The notes: generated from the sequence alone by a model not told the origin. 64,000 bases of DNA from Arthrobacter roseus (GCF_016907875.1 NZ_JAFBCU010000001.1:1054001-1118000); one strand, 5' to 3'. Counted from the first letter of the stretch, positions 51,745-60,563 are shown. Program-made: numbers and translations.

Positions 51745-53381
51745 GCGGTTACCCCCTGATCGATGGTATTGGCGGACGACGGCGGCAGGATCTCCGGGTC
51801 GAGGAGGATATGCAGCAACGATGGCACCCCGCTGGCGAGTGCCCGCAGGAGCGCAGCTTCGACGTCGGCCGTTGCCTCCACCGTCTCGCCGTGGCCTCCG
51901 AAGGACCGCATGAGTGCAGCGAAATTCGGGTTGGTGGCCGCTGTACCGGAGGGTCGTCCCGGGTAGTGGAGGCGCTGGTGGGCAGCGATAGTGGCGTAGA
52001 TTCCGTTATCGACGACGACGATCAGCGGTGCTGTCCCGTAGGCAAAGGCAGCGGTAATTTCTTGTGGGTTCATCAGGAAATCGCCATCACCACAAATGGC
52101 GACGGACTGCCGCTGCGGAAAGATCAGGGAGGCGGCGACGACGGCCGGAACCCCAGCGCCCATGGCCCCGTTTCGTGATCCCACGAGTGAATGGGGAACG
52201 TTGTGGCTGAGGTAGCGGTGTCCCCACAGCGTCGCGTTGCCCGCGCCATAGGTGACGACCCGCTCTTCGGGAACCACCCGGTCCATGATCTGGAACGCTA
52301 CGGTGAGGTCCATCGGCCCGTCGTTTGTCCCGGTGGTTGCGTAACGTTGCTGGTCGTGCGCAAGTTGCGTCATCCACTGAGCGTCGCGGTCCCCGTGAAT
52401 CGAGTCGGCGGACGGGAGCGCTGCCACGAACGACGCCGGCGTGGCAACGATCTGCAGGTCGATCCGGCCAGCGTGCATCACGGCATCTGGGTCTGGAAGC
52501 ACCAGGATCGTTTCGACGTCGAAACCGCGCGTATAGCTATCGCTCATCACATCCGACCGCCCACAGCCGATGAACAACAGCAGGTCAGCTTCATCCAACT
52601 GCGCGGCAAGGGTGTCTGCCCGCCCATACCCGAGCCAGCCGGCCCACGCCGTCGAGTCTTGAGGAACGGCGTCGTGCGCTCGCCAGTCAGAAGCCACAGG
52701 AATGTGCGAGGCTTCGGCCCATCGCATTAGCCGTGAGCCGGCGTCGCCGTCCCAACCGTCACCGCCGACGATCACCAATGGTTTCTTCGCCTCGGCCAAA
52801 CGCGTGGCGGCGTCCTGGACCAGCGTGTCTGCAACAGCGACCGGGGCAACCGGGAGAGGAGCCACCGGCTCGGCATCGGTCATGCGGCGCAGCACATCTT
52901 CGGGGAGCCCAACGACCACGGGACCGGGCCGGCCGGACGCGGCTGTGCGCATCGCATCGGCAACCACCTCGGCGGCACGGTGTTCGTCGTCGAGCATCAG
53001 TACCTTCTTGGCCGTGGTCCCAAACCAGCCTGAAAGGTTGAATTCCTGAAAGGAATCCCTACCCCGGTCCGCCACCGGAATCAGTCCCACAAAGAGGACG
53101 ATCGCCGTCGCATCCTGCCAGGCAGTGTGAACGGAAATCATGGCGTTCGCGGCGCCGGGACCACGCGTCACCATGGCGATGCCAGGGGTTCCCGTCAGCC
53201 GCCCCTCGGCCAGAGCCATGAACCCGGCGCCACCCTCGTGACGGGCAACAACCGTTTCGATGGGCGAGTCATACAAGCCGTCAAGAACGTCCAGAAAGCT
53301 TTCTCCAGGAACCGAATAGACACGCAGGACGCCGTGCGCTTCAAGTTCCCGGACGATCAGATGGCCAGCAGACTGCGGCAT
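51741..53381 (-). CDS. Thiamine-diphosphate-dependent enzyme (acetolactate synthase/benzoylformate decarboxylase-like)
   Basis: 546 aa. Catalytic Glu in VARHEGGAGFMALAEGRL, GDGWDGDAGSRLMRWAE in the middle domain, and ThDP motif ICGDGDFLMNPQEITAA ending DNGIYATIAAHQRL. Coupled by ATGA to the amidohydrolase. Third ThDP enzyme of this superfamily in the window, clearly distinct from those at 8041 and 37422. A 2-oxoacid decarboxylase or carboligase role in the operon's pathway is likely. Confidence 0.82.
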   Translation of the reverse strand: MPQSAGHLIVRELEAHGVLRVYSVPGESFLDVLDGLYDSPIETVVARHEGGAGFMALAEGRLTGTPGIAMVTRGPGAANAMISVHTAWQDATAIVLFVGLIPVADRGRDSFQEFNLSGWFGTTAKKVLMLDDEHRAAEVVADAMRTAASGRPGPVVVGLPEDVLRRMTDAEPVAPLPVAPVAVADTLVQDAATRLAEAKKPLVIVGGDGWDGDAGSRLMRWAEASHIPVASDWRAHDAVPQDSTAWAGWLGYGRADTLAAQLDEADLLLFIGCGRSDVMSDSYTRGFDVETILVLPDPDAVMHAGRIDLQIVATPASFVAALPSADSIHGDRDAQWMTQLAHDQQRYATTGTNDGPMDLTVAFQIMDRVVPEERVVTYGAGNATLWGHRYLSHNVPHSLVGSRNGAMGAGVPAVVAASLIFPQRQSVAICGDGDFLMNPQEITAAFAYGTAPLIVVVDNGIYATIAAHQRLHYPGRPSGTAATNPNFAALMRSFGGHGETVEATADVEAALLRALASGVPSLLHILLDPEILPPSSANTIDQGVTA

Positions 53382-53407
53382 GGAATCTCCTCTACTTACG
53401 AAAATTG

Positions 53408-54760
53408 TCAGTGCTTGAAATCGGGTAGGTCAACGCTCATACGCGGTGCGATGACGCCGGCAACAGCGGTAAATAGGGAGAGGAACACCAGAATGGCAGC
53501 TGCGGGCCACCAATGGTCTCCCGCCGCAGCAACCAGCGCGATGGCCAGCAGGGGAATGAACCCGCTCACCATGCCGGCAACGTTCTGGGCAAAGCCCACA
53601 CCGGTGTACCGGGTGGACGCGGGGAAGAGGCCGGTGAGGACTGTGCCGGACGCAGCATACGGGAAGGACAGGGTGGCGACGGCGAGGGTCATAGCGAGCA
53701 CTACCACTACCGGATTGCGGCTCTCCAGCAGCATGAACGCGGGGACGGCCACCGCTGCGGAGAGGAGCCCGCCGTAGATGATGACCTTGCTCGCACCGAA
53801 GCGTTCGGCCAGTCTGCCACCGGTGATGAGTACAGGAATTTCGACGACGGCGGCCACCAGAGTACCGAAGAGCATCAGAGAGGCACTGTGGCCCAGAACT
53901 GTGGTGCCGTAGTACACCACGAAGGCGGTCACCAGGTAGAAGCCGCCGACACCGAGCAGAGCCGCAGCCATACCAACGATGATGTGCTTCCAACTATCCC
54001 GCAGTACGGTCCTGATGGGGGTAGGTTCCGTTTCACCTGACTCCATCAGTTCCTTGAACACTGGCGATTCATCCAACCGCGATCGGATGTACAGGGCCAC
54101 GAGCAGCATGGGGAACGCGGCAAGGAACGGGATCCTCCAGCCAAAGGAGCTGAAGTTCTCCTGTGAGAAGTACAGGGTCATCAGGAAAAATCCACCCGAG
54201 GACAGGATGGTGCCGATCGGGGATCCGATCTGGGGCAGGGCCGCGTACCGTGCACGCCGTTTAAGCGGAGCATTCTCGACAACGATGGTCATGGCGCCAG
54301 ACCATTCACCGCCCACAAACAGGCCCTGGAAGATGCGAAGCAGCACCAGCAGAATCGGTGCCGCTATGCCGATGGCCCCGTAATCGGGCAGGAGGCCGAT
54401 CAGCCCAGTGACTGCACCAATGCCGACGATGGTGATCAGGAGCGTCTTCCTCCGGCCGATTCTGTCGCCCATGGCACCGAAGAACATGCCCCCGAGCGGG
54501 CGGGCAACGAGCCCGACGCCGAACGTGGCGAAGGAGGCCATCGCTGCTGCTGTTGGGTCGTCGTTAATGAAGTAGTGGACGTTGAAGATCAGTGCCGCTG
54601 CTGCGCTGAACAGGAAGAAGTCATACCATTCCATCGCAGTGCCCACGAGGGCGCCGACGGCAACCTTGGTGGCTTCTTTGTCTGAGAGGGTACGGGTTGT
54701 CCCGGCCTCTATAGTGCCGCTGTTCTGGTGCGGCCGGGTGCTCGCGTCGTGGTTACTCAT
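53408..54760 (-). CDS. MHS-family MFS metabolite:H+ symporter
   Basis: 450 aa from an ATG at 54760 with GGAGG before it. Shikimate/alpha-ketoglutarate-symporter features: GTAMEWYDFFLFSAAAALIF, FATFGVGLVARPLGGMFFGAMGDRIGRRKTLL, LRIFQGLFVGGEWSGAMTIVVENAP and RRARYAALPQIGSPIG. Imports organic acids with protons. Upstream-most gene of the amidohydrolase operon, so it probably brings in that operon's substrate. Confidence 0.9.
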   Translation of the reverse strand: MSNHDASTRPHQNSGTIEAGTTRTLSDKEATKVAVGALVGTAMEWYDFFLFSAAAALIFNVHYFINDDPTAAAMASFATFGVGLVARPLGGMFFGAMGDRIGRRKTLLITIVGIGAVTGLIGLLPDYGAIGIAAPILLVLLRIFQGLFVGGEWSGAMTIVVENAPLKRRARYAALPQIGSPIGTILSSGGFFLMTLYFSQENFSSFGWRIPFLAAFPMLLVALYIRSRLDESPVFKELMESGETEPTPIRTVLRDSWKHIIVGMAAALLGVGGFYLVTAFVVYYGTTVLGHSASLMLFGTLVAAVVEIPVLITGGRLAERFGASKVIIYGGLLSAAVAVPAFMLLESRNPVVVVLAMTLAVATLSFPYAASGTVLTGLFPASTRYTGVGFAQNVAGMVSGFIPLLAIALVAAAGDHWWPAAAILVFLSLFTAVAGVIAPRMSVDLPDFKH

Positions 54761-54879
54761 GGTGCCTCCGCGTGGGGGACGGCCGGGCCAAAACGATCCG
54801 GACCGTGGGACCATTCCATCATGACAAAGTGACGCGGGTCACGGGGTGTGAAAAGAAAACGAAAAACACCCTCATTTTG

Positions 54880-54906
54880 GGCAAATGCACATAAAGTAGG
54901 CAAATG
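54880..54906 (+). promoter_or_regulatory. Promoter and repeat in front of the PucR-type gene
   Basis: GGCAAATG occurs at 54880-54887 and again at 54899-54906 (19-bp period). A TANNNT -10 box, TAAAGT, is at 54892-54897, six bases before the ATG at 54904, so the mRNA is probably leaderless. CATTT-N5-AAATG at 54873-54887 is a possible operator. Confidence 0.4.
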
Positions 54907-56088
54907 ACTCCACTTTCTGGCGTAACCAACAGTTGTTTGGCTCAATCTGAGGACGCGCGCTGGCATCAACTGCTCAACGGGCTCGACGTTGCCGAGCTCA
55001 CCGAGACATTCCTCGAACGTGTGCTGACCGTGGCGGACTACAGCGACGCGATCCTGCCCGTCAACGAGATCCGTCGCACTGGGACGGCTTCATTCAGTGC
55101 GCTGATCGACCGGCTGCACGGACCTCACGGTCCGACGCAGACGCAGAGCCCCGGCTTCGATCAAGCCGCGGATGTCGGCGTCTCCAGGGCCCGCGCCAAC
55201 ATTCCCATCGAATCACTGATGACCGCCATCCGCCTGGACTTCTCCATTCTCTGGGCTGAACTGACCGCACTGGCCGATCCTGGGGACGCCGCCCTCCTGG
55301 TGGACCACGCCGAACAGGTATGGCTCGTCGTCGACTCCTACGCCAGTCAGACCCAAGCCGCCTACGTTGCCGAACGGCAGCGCATGCTCACCGAAGCGTC
55401 CTCCATCCGGCAGGGCTATGTCGCGGCCATCTTCGGGCAGGAACAATCGGGGCCGGACATGCTGGCGCGGATTGCTGAAGGGATCGGGATCGACGTCGAC
55501 TCACCACTGGGAGTCGCCGTCGCCCTCGGGGACGTGGCGCCGGCCCTCCGCGTTGCCGTCGCGCTCGCTGCCCGCAGCGGCAACGAGCCGTTGACGCACC
55601 CGCTCGGAGACGGCCTGGTGGCTTTCTGGGTTGCTGATCAGAGTCCGGGGTCTTCCGGGCAGAAGACAGTCGCGGCCATGCGTCACCTGAGGTGCGGGTT
55701 GGTGGAGCGCACGGAAGGTTTGGCATCGCTGGCTGCTGCGGCGAGGTTCGCGCGGGAGCTTGCAGGCCTACTGGAGGAGCGGGATGAGGGCGCGCTGACC
55801 CTTGAGCGGTCGTGGACCCGGATTGCTCGGCTACGTCTGGCCGACGCCGGCATGCCGGTTGTTGCCGACGTCGAGCGCGCGCTGGCGGGCTGCGGCCGTA
55901 CCGAGCGGGACCGTCTTGTTGACGCGGTGCGCGCGTACCTCGCCACGGGCAGCGTCAGTGAGTCCGCGCAACAGCTGTACTGCCATCGCAACACCCTCAT
56001 GAACAGGCTGCGCCGCTTTACTGAAGTGACGGGAATCGACCCGACCATTCCTGCGCAAGCGGCGCGGCTGGTGGTTGCTTGGTTCTAA
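54904..56088 (+). CDS. PucR/CdaR-type transcriptional regulator
   Basis: 394 aa. The C-terminal PucR helix-turn-helix is clear: LVDAVRAYLATGSVSESAQQLYCHRNTLMNRLRRFTEVTGIDP. The middle has a GGDEF-like CdaR sensor region (GVAVALGDVAPALRVAVALA). Divergent from the MHS transporter operon (144 bp apart), which it likely controls; PucR relatives govern purine/ureide use in Gram-positives. Confidence 0.9.
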   Translation: MTPLSGVTNSCLAQSEDARWHQLLNGLDVAELTETFLERVLTVADYSDAILPVNEIRRTGTASFSALIDRLHGPHGPTQTQSPGFDQAADVGVSRARANIPIESLMTAIRLDFSILWAELTALADPGDAALLVDHAEQVWLVVDSYASQTQAAYVAERQRMLTEASSIRQGYVAAIFGQEQSGPDMLARIAEGIGIDVDSPLGVAVALGDVAPALRVAVALAARSGNEPLTHPLGDGLVAFWVADQSPGSSGQKTVAAMRHLRCGLVERTEGLASLAAAARFARELAGLLEERDEGALTLERSWTRIARLRLADAGMPVVADVERALAGCGRTERDRLVDAVRAYLATGSVSESAQQLYCHRNTLMNRLRRFTEVTGIDPTIPAQAARLVVAWF

Positions 56089-56187
56089 GCGGTGCCTAGT
56101 GTTCAGTGCTGCCTACGGCTGCCAGGTCATGAGCACGACGACGACCACCAGGAGGAGGTTTAGCACCGGGGCATCGCCGATATCGAA

Positions 56188-56248
56188 ATCGACTACGCAG
56201 TAGTTGCTCTTCTCACGTCGTGAAAACCGCATCTACTGCACAGTCGAT
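56188..56248. repeat. 61-bp palindromic repeat, copy 1
   Basis: Begins ATCGACT and ends AGTCGAT; 53 of 61 bases match copy 2 at 57128-57188. Here the left arm has diverged so pairing with CGCATCTACTGCA is imperfect. Confidence 0.85.
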
Positions 56249-56267
56249 CCAGCGGTACGGAAAATAC

Positions 56268-56296
56268 TTGACAAAGTGGAAAGTACTTTCTAGGTT
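56268..56296 (+). promoter_or_regulatory. Promoter with internal palindromic operator
   Basis: TTGACA (56268-56273), 17-bp spacer, TAGGTT (56291-56296). The perfect palindrome GAAAGTACTTTC (56279-56290) fills the spacer, so its ligand would block RNA polymerase. The winged-helix protein at 56770 is the likely binder. Confidence 0.7.
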
Positions 56297-56338
56297 TGAG
56301 GTAAGAACAACCGAACCACAAGAATAAGGAGCAGGACC

Positions 56339-56773
56339 ATGAATGAGTCGATGAGTGCGGAGAACGCCAGAGGAATGCTCCAACAGGCGGACCAACTCGG
56401 TGCTTCAGCTCGAACGGGAGCAGGCTGGCCGCAGATCACCATGTTGTTGGGGATAGGGGCCATTTCATCCTTGAGCCTGATTAGCTTCGGCTTGGCGGCG
56501 CGTATCTCGGATGCAGCGGTAACGGTTCCCCTGATCGCGATGATGATCTGGCTCGGCATCTTCATGGCAACCGGCCTGTTCTTCGGCAGAAGTGTCAAGA
56601 AGGGGTTCGGGCCGCGATGGATCACCTATATCGCTATCTGGGGCGTCCTCTGGGTGTTGAGTGTCTCGCTTGGAGGGTTCGTCTTCCAGGACCAGATGTG
56701 GTTCTACGTACTGTGCGCCGCACTGATTGCCGTGGTCACAACAGCCTGCTCCTGGTATGAGGCCCGGCGATGA
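56339..56773 (+). CDS. Small four-helix membrane protein
   Basis: 144 aa. After a soluble ~30-residue start (QQADQLGASARTGAGWPQ) there are four hydrophobic segments: MLLGIGAISSLSLISFGLA, VTVPLIAMMIWLGIFMATGL, YIAIWGVLWVLSVSLGGFV and FYVLCAALIAVVTTAC. Overlaps the winged-helix gene by four bases. Such membrane protein/winged-helix pairs are common in actinobacteria; function unknown. Confidence 0.75.
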   Translation: MNESMSAENARGMLQQADQLGASARTGAGWPQITMLLGIGAISSLSLISFGLAARISDAAVTVPLIAMMIWLGIFMATGLFFGRSVKKGFGPRWITYIAIWGVLWVLSVSLGGFVFQDQMWFYVLCAALIAVVTTACSWYEARR

Positions 56774-57105
56774 GCACTCACAACAGACCAGCCCCCGTGC
56801 ATCCGCGGCATCAACTGAACAACGTCCTCATGCATCCGGTGCGGTTCTCCATCATGGCGGCATTGGCACATACCGAAACAGACTTTCGTACCCTGCGGGA
56901 TCATCTGCAGGTCAGCGATTCCGTGCTGAGCAAGCAGGCCACAGCCCTTGAAGCTGCTCTGCTCATAAAAATCCGAAAGGGTTACATCGGCAAGCGCCCC
57001 CGGACGTGGCTGCGCACAACGCCGGAGGGGGACAGTGCTTGGACCAGTCACCTTGCGGCGCTCCGGGAAATCGCGGGCGCCGACGCGCTACCCCCGGGCC
57101 TCTAG
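56770..57105 (+). CDS. Winged-helix DNA-binding protein (HTH_34 type)
   Basis: 111 aa. NNVLMHPVRFSIMAALAHTETDFRTLRDHLQVSDSVLSKQATALEAALLIKIRKGYIGKRPRTWLRTTPEG is a complete winged helix. Second gene of a two-gene operon and presumably its autorepressor through GAAAGTACTTTC at 56279. Confidence 0.88.
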   Translation: MSTHNRPAPVHPRHQLNNVLMHPVRFSIMAALAHTETDFRTLRDHLQVSDSVLSKQATALEAALLIKIRKGYIGKRPRTWLRTTPEGDSAWTSHLAALREIAGADALPPGL

Positions 57106-57127
57106 CCTCCGCCCTAGCCACCACCTC

Positions 57128-57188
57128 ATCGACTCTGCAGTAGATGCTCTTCTCATGCCTCGAAAACCGCATCTACTGCAGAGTCGAT
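57128..57188. repeat. 61-bp palindromic repeat, copy 2
   Basis: ATCGACTCTGCAGTAGATGC (57128-57147) and GCATCTACTGCAGAGTCGAT (57169-57188) are perfect 20-bp inverted arms with a 21-base loop. It also supplies the last codons and the TAG of the DUF1697 gene. Copy 1 is at 56188. Confidence 0.9.
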
Positions 57189-57694
57189 GCGGACGCAGCG
57201 AGTTTCGTCAACGTGTTGATGTTGCGGACGGTCATGGGACCCGCGGCGCGGGGGAGCGCAAACTTCGACTGCCCCATTCCGTCCGGGTAGTGAGTGTAGA
57301 TTTCGCGTCTGCCCGCGACCACCTCTTCATGACCGGGGGTTCGGATGCCTTCCAGGATAGTTGAATCCACGGGTGTCCCGCTGAGCGCAACACCAACTCT
57401 GGCTCCGGGTGCGTCCGGAAACGGATTCGCATCAACAATGTGGCGTAGCTCTTCTGCGGAGCGGATGACTACGTCAACGGGTGTGCCCAGATGGGCGGCC
57501 AGCGCATCTTCGAGCAGTACCCGGATTTCTTCCTCAGGAAGGTCCGAAGAAAATAACAGGTTCCCGCTCTGGATATATGTCCGCACATCCTGAAAGCCGA
57601 TGGTCGTAGCGATCTCACGCAGCTCGGCCATGGGCAGTTTTCCCGTGCCGCCCACGTTCACTGCGCGCAGTATCGCCACCCAGGGGTGGTTCAC
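57173..57694 (-). CDS. DUF1697 protein
   Basis: 173 aa. DUF1697 pattern: WVAILRAVNVGGTGKLPMAELREIATTIGFQDVRTYIQSGNLLFSS, VVIRSAEEL, ANPFP, and YPDGMGQSKFALPR ... MTVRNINTLTKL. The C-terminal STLQ and the stop lie in the palindromic repeat, so the natural end has been replaced. Start overlaps the next upstream gene by four bases. Function unknown. Confidence 0.88.
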   Translation of the reverse strand: MNHPWVAILRAVNVGGTGKLPMAELREIATTIGFQDVRTYIQSGNLLFSSDLPEEEIRVLLEDALAAHLGTPVDVVIRSAEELRHIVDANPFPDAPGARVGVALSGTPVDSTILEGIRTPGHEEVVAGRREIYTHYPDGMGQSKFALPRAAGPMTVRNINTLTKLAASASTLQ

Positions 57695-58143
57695 GCTTCC
57701 TTCGGCGGCAACGCTTCGTGGTGCCGCCGTCCATGGGTGCGGCGGTCTTCTTTCATCTCCGCTTCGAACAGATGCCGCTTCCCATCGGCGAGCTGATGAC
57801 GCGCAGCTTTCTCCGCGGCTTTGAACTCCGCGTAGTAGCCGTCGTCATAATCTTCAACCATCTGGAAAGTCCAGCGGCCGTGGATGACGTTGCGGCCCAC
57901 GATGTCTTGCTGCAGTGTGTCAGCTAGCTCGTGGTGCCCCGCTTCGCGGAAGAGATCCACCGCCTCGCCGAGGGCCAGGTCAGCCATCCCGGTCAGCCGA
58001 TGGAAGCCGTATAAGTAGCCGCGTGCGTGTTCCACCGTTTCGAGCGCTTCGGAGAGTTTACCCAGAGCCTCGACGGATCTATCGGTCAGCGCGGCTGGAC
58101 GCTGGTGTTCGGCGTCGGGCCCGTCTTCTGAAAAAGTTGCCAT
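57691..58143 (-). CDS. Conserved hypothetical protein
   Basis: 150 aa, helical and charged: ALTDRSVEALGKLSEALETVEHARGYLYGFHRLTGMADLALGEAVDLF, then WTFQMVEDYDDGYYAEFKAAEKAARHQLADGKRHLFEAEMKEDRR. I do not know its function; it looks like an actinobacterial conserved protein. ATGA coupling to DUF1697. Confidence 0.65.
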   Translation of the reverse strand: MATFSEDGPDAEHQRPAALTDRSVEALGKLSEALETVEHARGYLYGFHRLTGMADLALGEAVDLFREAGHHELADTLQQDIVGRNVIHGRWTFQMVEDYDDGYYAEFKAAEKAARHQLADGKRHLFEAEMKEDRRTHGRRHHEALPPKEA

Positions 58144-58153
58144 GCATCAAACA

Positions 58154-59008
58154 CTAGGCGTTCGGAACAACATTCTGAATAGGTCCCTGCAGATGGCCGT
58201 CGACGGCTCGTACCGGCACAGTCCGGTGGATGGCGCGGCGGTCTGCCATGCGAACAACCAACCACCCGTAGGCACCCAGAGTCAGTACTGATACGAGGAG
58301 CGCGATTGGCTGCACGGTGGTGGCGTTGACGTCCGCGAGTCCCACGGAGCCGAGAAGGAAAATTGTCACATTGTTGATCACATGGGCGGCGATCGCCGCT
58401 TCAAGGCCGCCCGTCCGCCAGGTGATCCAGCCCGCGAAAATGGCGAAAAGTGCGATGTCGATTTGTCCGAGCGGCTCATACGCGTGGCCAAGGACAAACA
58501 GGGGGACAGGCAGCAAAATCGCAAAGGCAGGATGCTTCAGCCATCCACCGATGGTCTGCATCAGGTACCCCCGAAATACGTACTCCTCGGCGGTCGCTTG
58601 GATGGGCACCAGTAGCAACGTCATGATCAACAGTGGCAGGAAGGTCCCGGCATCGAAGCCTGGAGCTGAGAGTTCCTCCCCAGCACCCGAGGGCAGCATC
58701 AGCGTGAGGCCGAAACTGAGACCGTAGATCACGACGGCGAGGCCTCCACACCGCATCAACCATTTCCAGCGAAGCCTGCCGACAACGGAGGACAGGGTAC
58801 CGAGCGGACGTGGACCCGTGATGAGGGTCGCGAGGATGATCGACGGAAGCATGAGGATCACGGAGACCATGGCGAACCCGAAGGTCAACGGATCGCTGAG
58901 ATCCAGTTCTGCCATGCGCTCCAGAGCGGAAAGCCCTTCGCCTGTGGTGAAGGCAATGGCCAGCAGTGTGCCGATGAGCAGAAGGGTGAAGGCCAAGAAG
59001 AATGTCAC
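58154..59008 (-). CDS. CPBP-family intramembrane metalloprotease
   Basis: At least 284 aa from a GTG at 59008, with several membrane helices. CPBP/ABI motifs: ATAEEYVFRGYLMQ (EExxxR), FVLGHAY and AIAAHVINN. The same frame continues open upstream to 59137 and encodes TPYHRAARSWPGYRWWKPLLTAA, which looks like a true CPBP N-terminus. No ATG/GTG/TTG lies there, so the real start may be a rare codon such as CTG at 59122. Confidence 0.8.
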   Translation of the reverse strand: MTFFLAFTLLLIGTLLAIAFTTGEGLSALERMAELDLSDPLTFGFAMVSVILMLPSIILATLITGPRPLGTLSSVVGRLRWKWLMRCGGLAVVIYGLSFGLTLMLPSGAGEELSAPGFDAGTFLPLLIMTLLLVPIQATAEEYVFRGYLMQTIGGWLKHPAFAILLPVPLFVLGHAYEPLGQIDIALFAIFAGWITWRTGGLEAAIAAHVINNVTIFLLGSVGLADVNATTVQPIALLVSVLTLGAYGWLVVRMADRRAIHRTVPVRAVDGHLQGPIQNVVPNA

Positions 59009-59137
59009 GGCCAGCGCAGCGGTGAGTAGCGGTTTCCACCAGCGGTAGCCGGGCCAGGACCTGGCGGCGCGGTGATACGGGGTGGCCGAGACAGCGGCGA
59101 TGTCCGTGGATTCCGTTTTCAGTTCAGGTCCTTGTCC

Positions 59138-60559
59138 TCATGAGGGGGGCGGATCAGGGTGTACTTTTTCGTGGGGGTGGCTCGGCGACTGCTTTCTTTG
59201 TCGACGCAGGAGAAACAGGGCAACGAGACCAATGAGCAGCACCACCGCGACGGCGATGGTGCCCCACACCAACAACGCTTTGGCGTTTTCCCCATTGGCG
59301 TCCGCCAGCGGGAAAGCGTAGACGTTGGAGTCTTGGCTACCCACGATGACCGAGTTGTTGACGATGATCGGACCGGCCGGTGCCAGTTTACCCTCGAGCT
59401 GATGGGACCCCTGCTCTTCGCCGCTTTCTGCGCTGAGGCCATGGATTTCGCCGTCGGTGTTGCCGAAGTACACCACACCGTCTTTGGCTACCGGTGCGCC
59501 TTTGACGGTGCCAGAGTCGAACTGCCACAGCCTTTCGCCAGTCATCAGGTCGTAGGAGTAGAAAGTTTTAGTGGTGGGGCTGCCCACAAAAACGTTGCTG
59601 TTATAGATCATTGGTGCCCCGGACTTGTTGTTCGGTTTGGGTTTCCCCTTGCCCAGGGTGTCTTTCCACAGGACGCTGCCGTCAGAAGTGTTGACGCCGT
59701 AGATCGTGTGCGTGAACTCGCCTTCCTCCCGGTTCTGGTCTTCCGGCACGGCTTCAATGGCCGTGGTGACCAGCACGCTGTCGTGCACCGCCGGTGGAAC
59801 ATCGTCCATGCCGTAGAGCGTCTCTGGAAAGTCGGATTGCCAGAGGATCTTGTTGGATCCGGTGTCATAGGCGGTGATGCTGAAGCCGGGCGGCGGATGC
59901 CCTGCGCCGAAGTACAAGATTCCGTCTTTGAGAGCGGGGGAGGACATGCTCACCGCGGAACCGATGTCGGTCCGGCTCTGCTCCTTACCGGTTTCAGGGT
60001 CGATTTGGTACAGGTTGTGGTCACCGGTGACCACATAAACGGACCCGTTGGCGAATGCGGGTGTCGGCATCACCTCGCCGTCGGTCTTGAAGTCCCAGAT
60101 GATGCGGCCGGTTTCTGCCTCTAGTGCCAGAACACCGCTCTCTCCCGTGCCGCGGAACTTCTTGTTCTCCTGGGGGAAACGGTTGCCGTACCCAACAAAG
60201 ACCGTCCCGTCCCGGTAGATCATCTCCGAATGTACCCAGTTGGGCGCCTGGTTGTGCCAGATTTCCTCGCCCGTCGTCAGATCGAACGCAAAAAGGTCAC
60301 CCGAATCGTGATTTCCCACGAAGAGCCGGTTTCCAACCACAACAGGTGTAGCACGCACCTGATCGTTCGTTGCGTACGTGACCTCGCCAAGATCTTTCAA
60401 TGCGGTATTGACGACGACGGCGTTCTTATCTGCGCTCAACCGGTACTGTGTCCATTCCTGCGACGACGACGACGGCGACGGCAGCGGCGCGCTAATGATG
60501 GTGGCCGGTGCGAAAACCATCAGCAGGGCCAGAATCACAGACGCGGTTCGTTTGATCAT
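59138..60559 (-). CDS. Secreted/membrane-anchored PQQ-type beta-propeller protein
   Basis: 473 aa. N-terminal signal (KRTASVILALLMVFAPATIISA), then about eight PQQ/BamB-like blades with repeats such as VLALEAETGRIIWDFKT, LYQIDPETGKEQ, YSYDLMTGERLWQFDSG. A C-terminal helix (LLVWGTIAVAVVLLIGLVALFLL) and basic tail anchor it with the propeller outside. Ligand and role unknown; no PQQ-enzyme catalytic residues were identified. Confidence 0.85.
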   Translation of the reverse strand: MIKRTASVILALLMVFAPATIISAPLPSPSSSSQEWTQYRLSADKNAVVVNTALKDLGEVTYATNDQVRATPVVVGNRLFVGNHDSGDLFAFDLTTGEEIWHNQAPNWVHSEMIYRDGTVFVGYGNRFPQENKKFRGTGESGVLALEAETGRIIWDFKTDGEVMPTPAFANGSVYVVTGDHNLYQIDPETGKEQSRTDIGSAVSMSSPALKDGILYFGAGHPPPGFSITAYDTGSNKILWQSDFPETLYGMDDVPPAVHDSVLVTTAIEAVPEDQNREEGEFTHTIYGVNTSDGSVLWKDTLGKGKPKPNNKSGAPMIYNSNVFVGSPTTKTFYSYDLMTGERLWQFDSGTVKGAPVAKDGVVYFGNTDGEIHGLSAESGEEQGSHQLEGKLAPAGPIIVNNSVIVGSQDSNVYAFPLADANGENAKALLVWGTIAVAVVLLIGLVALFLLRRQRKQSPSHPHEKVHPDPPPS

Positions 60560-60563
60560 GAGA

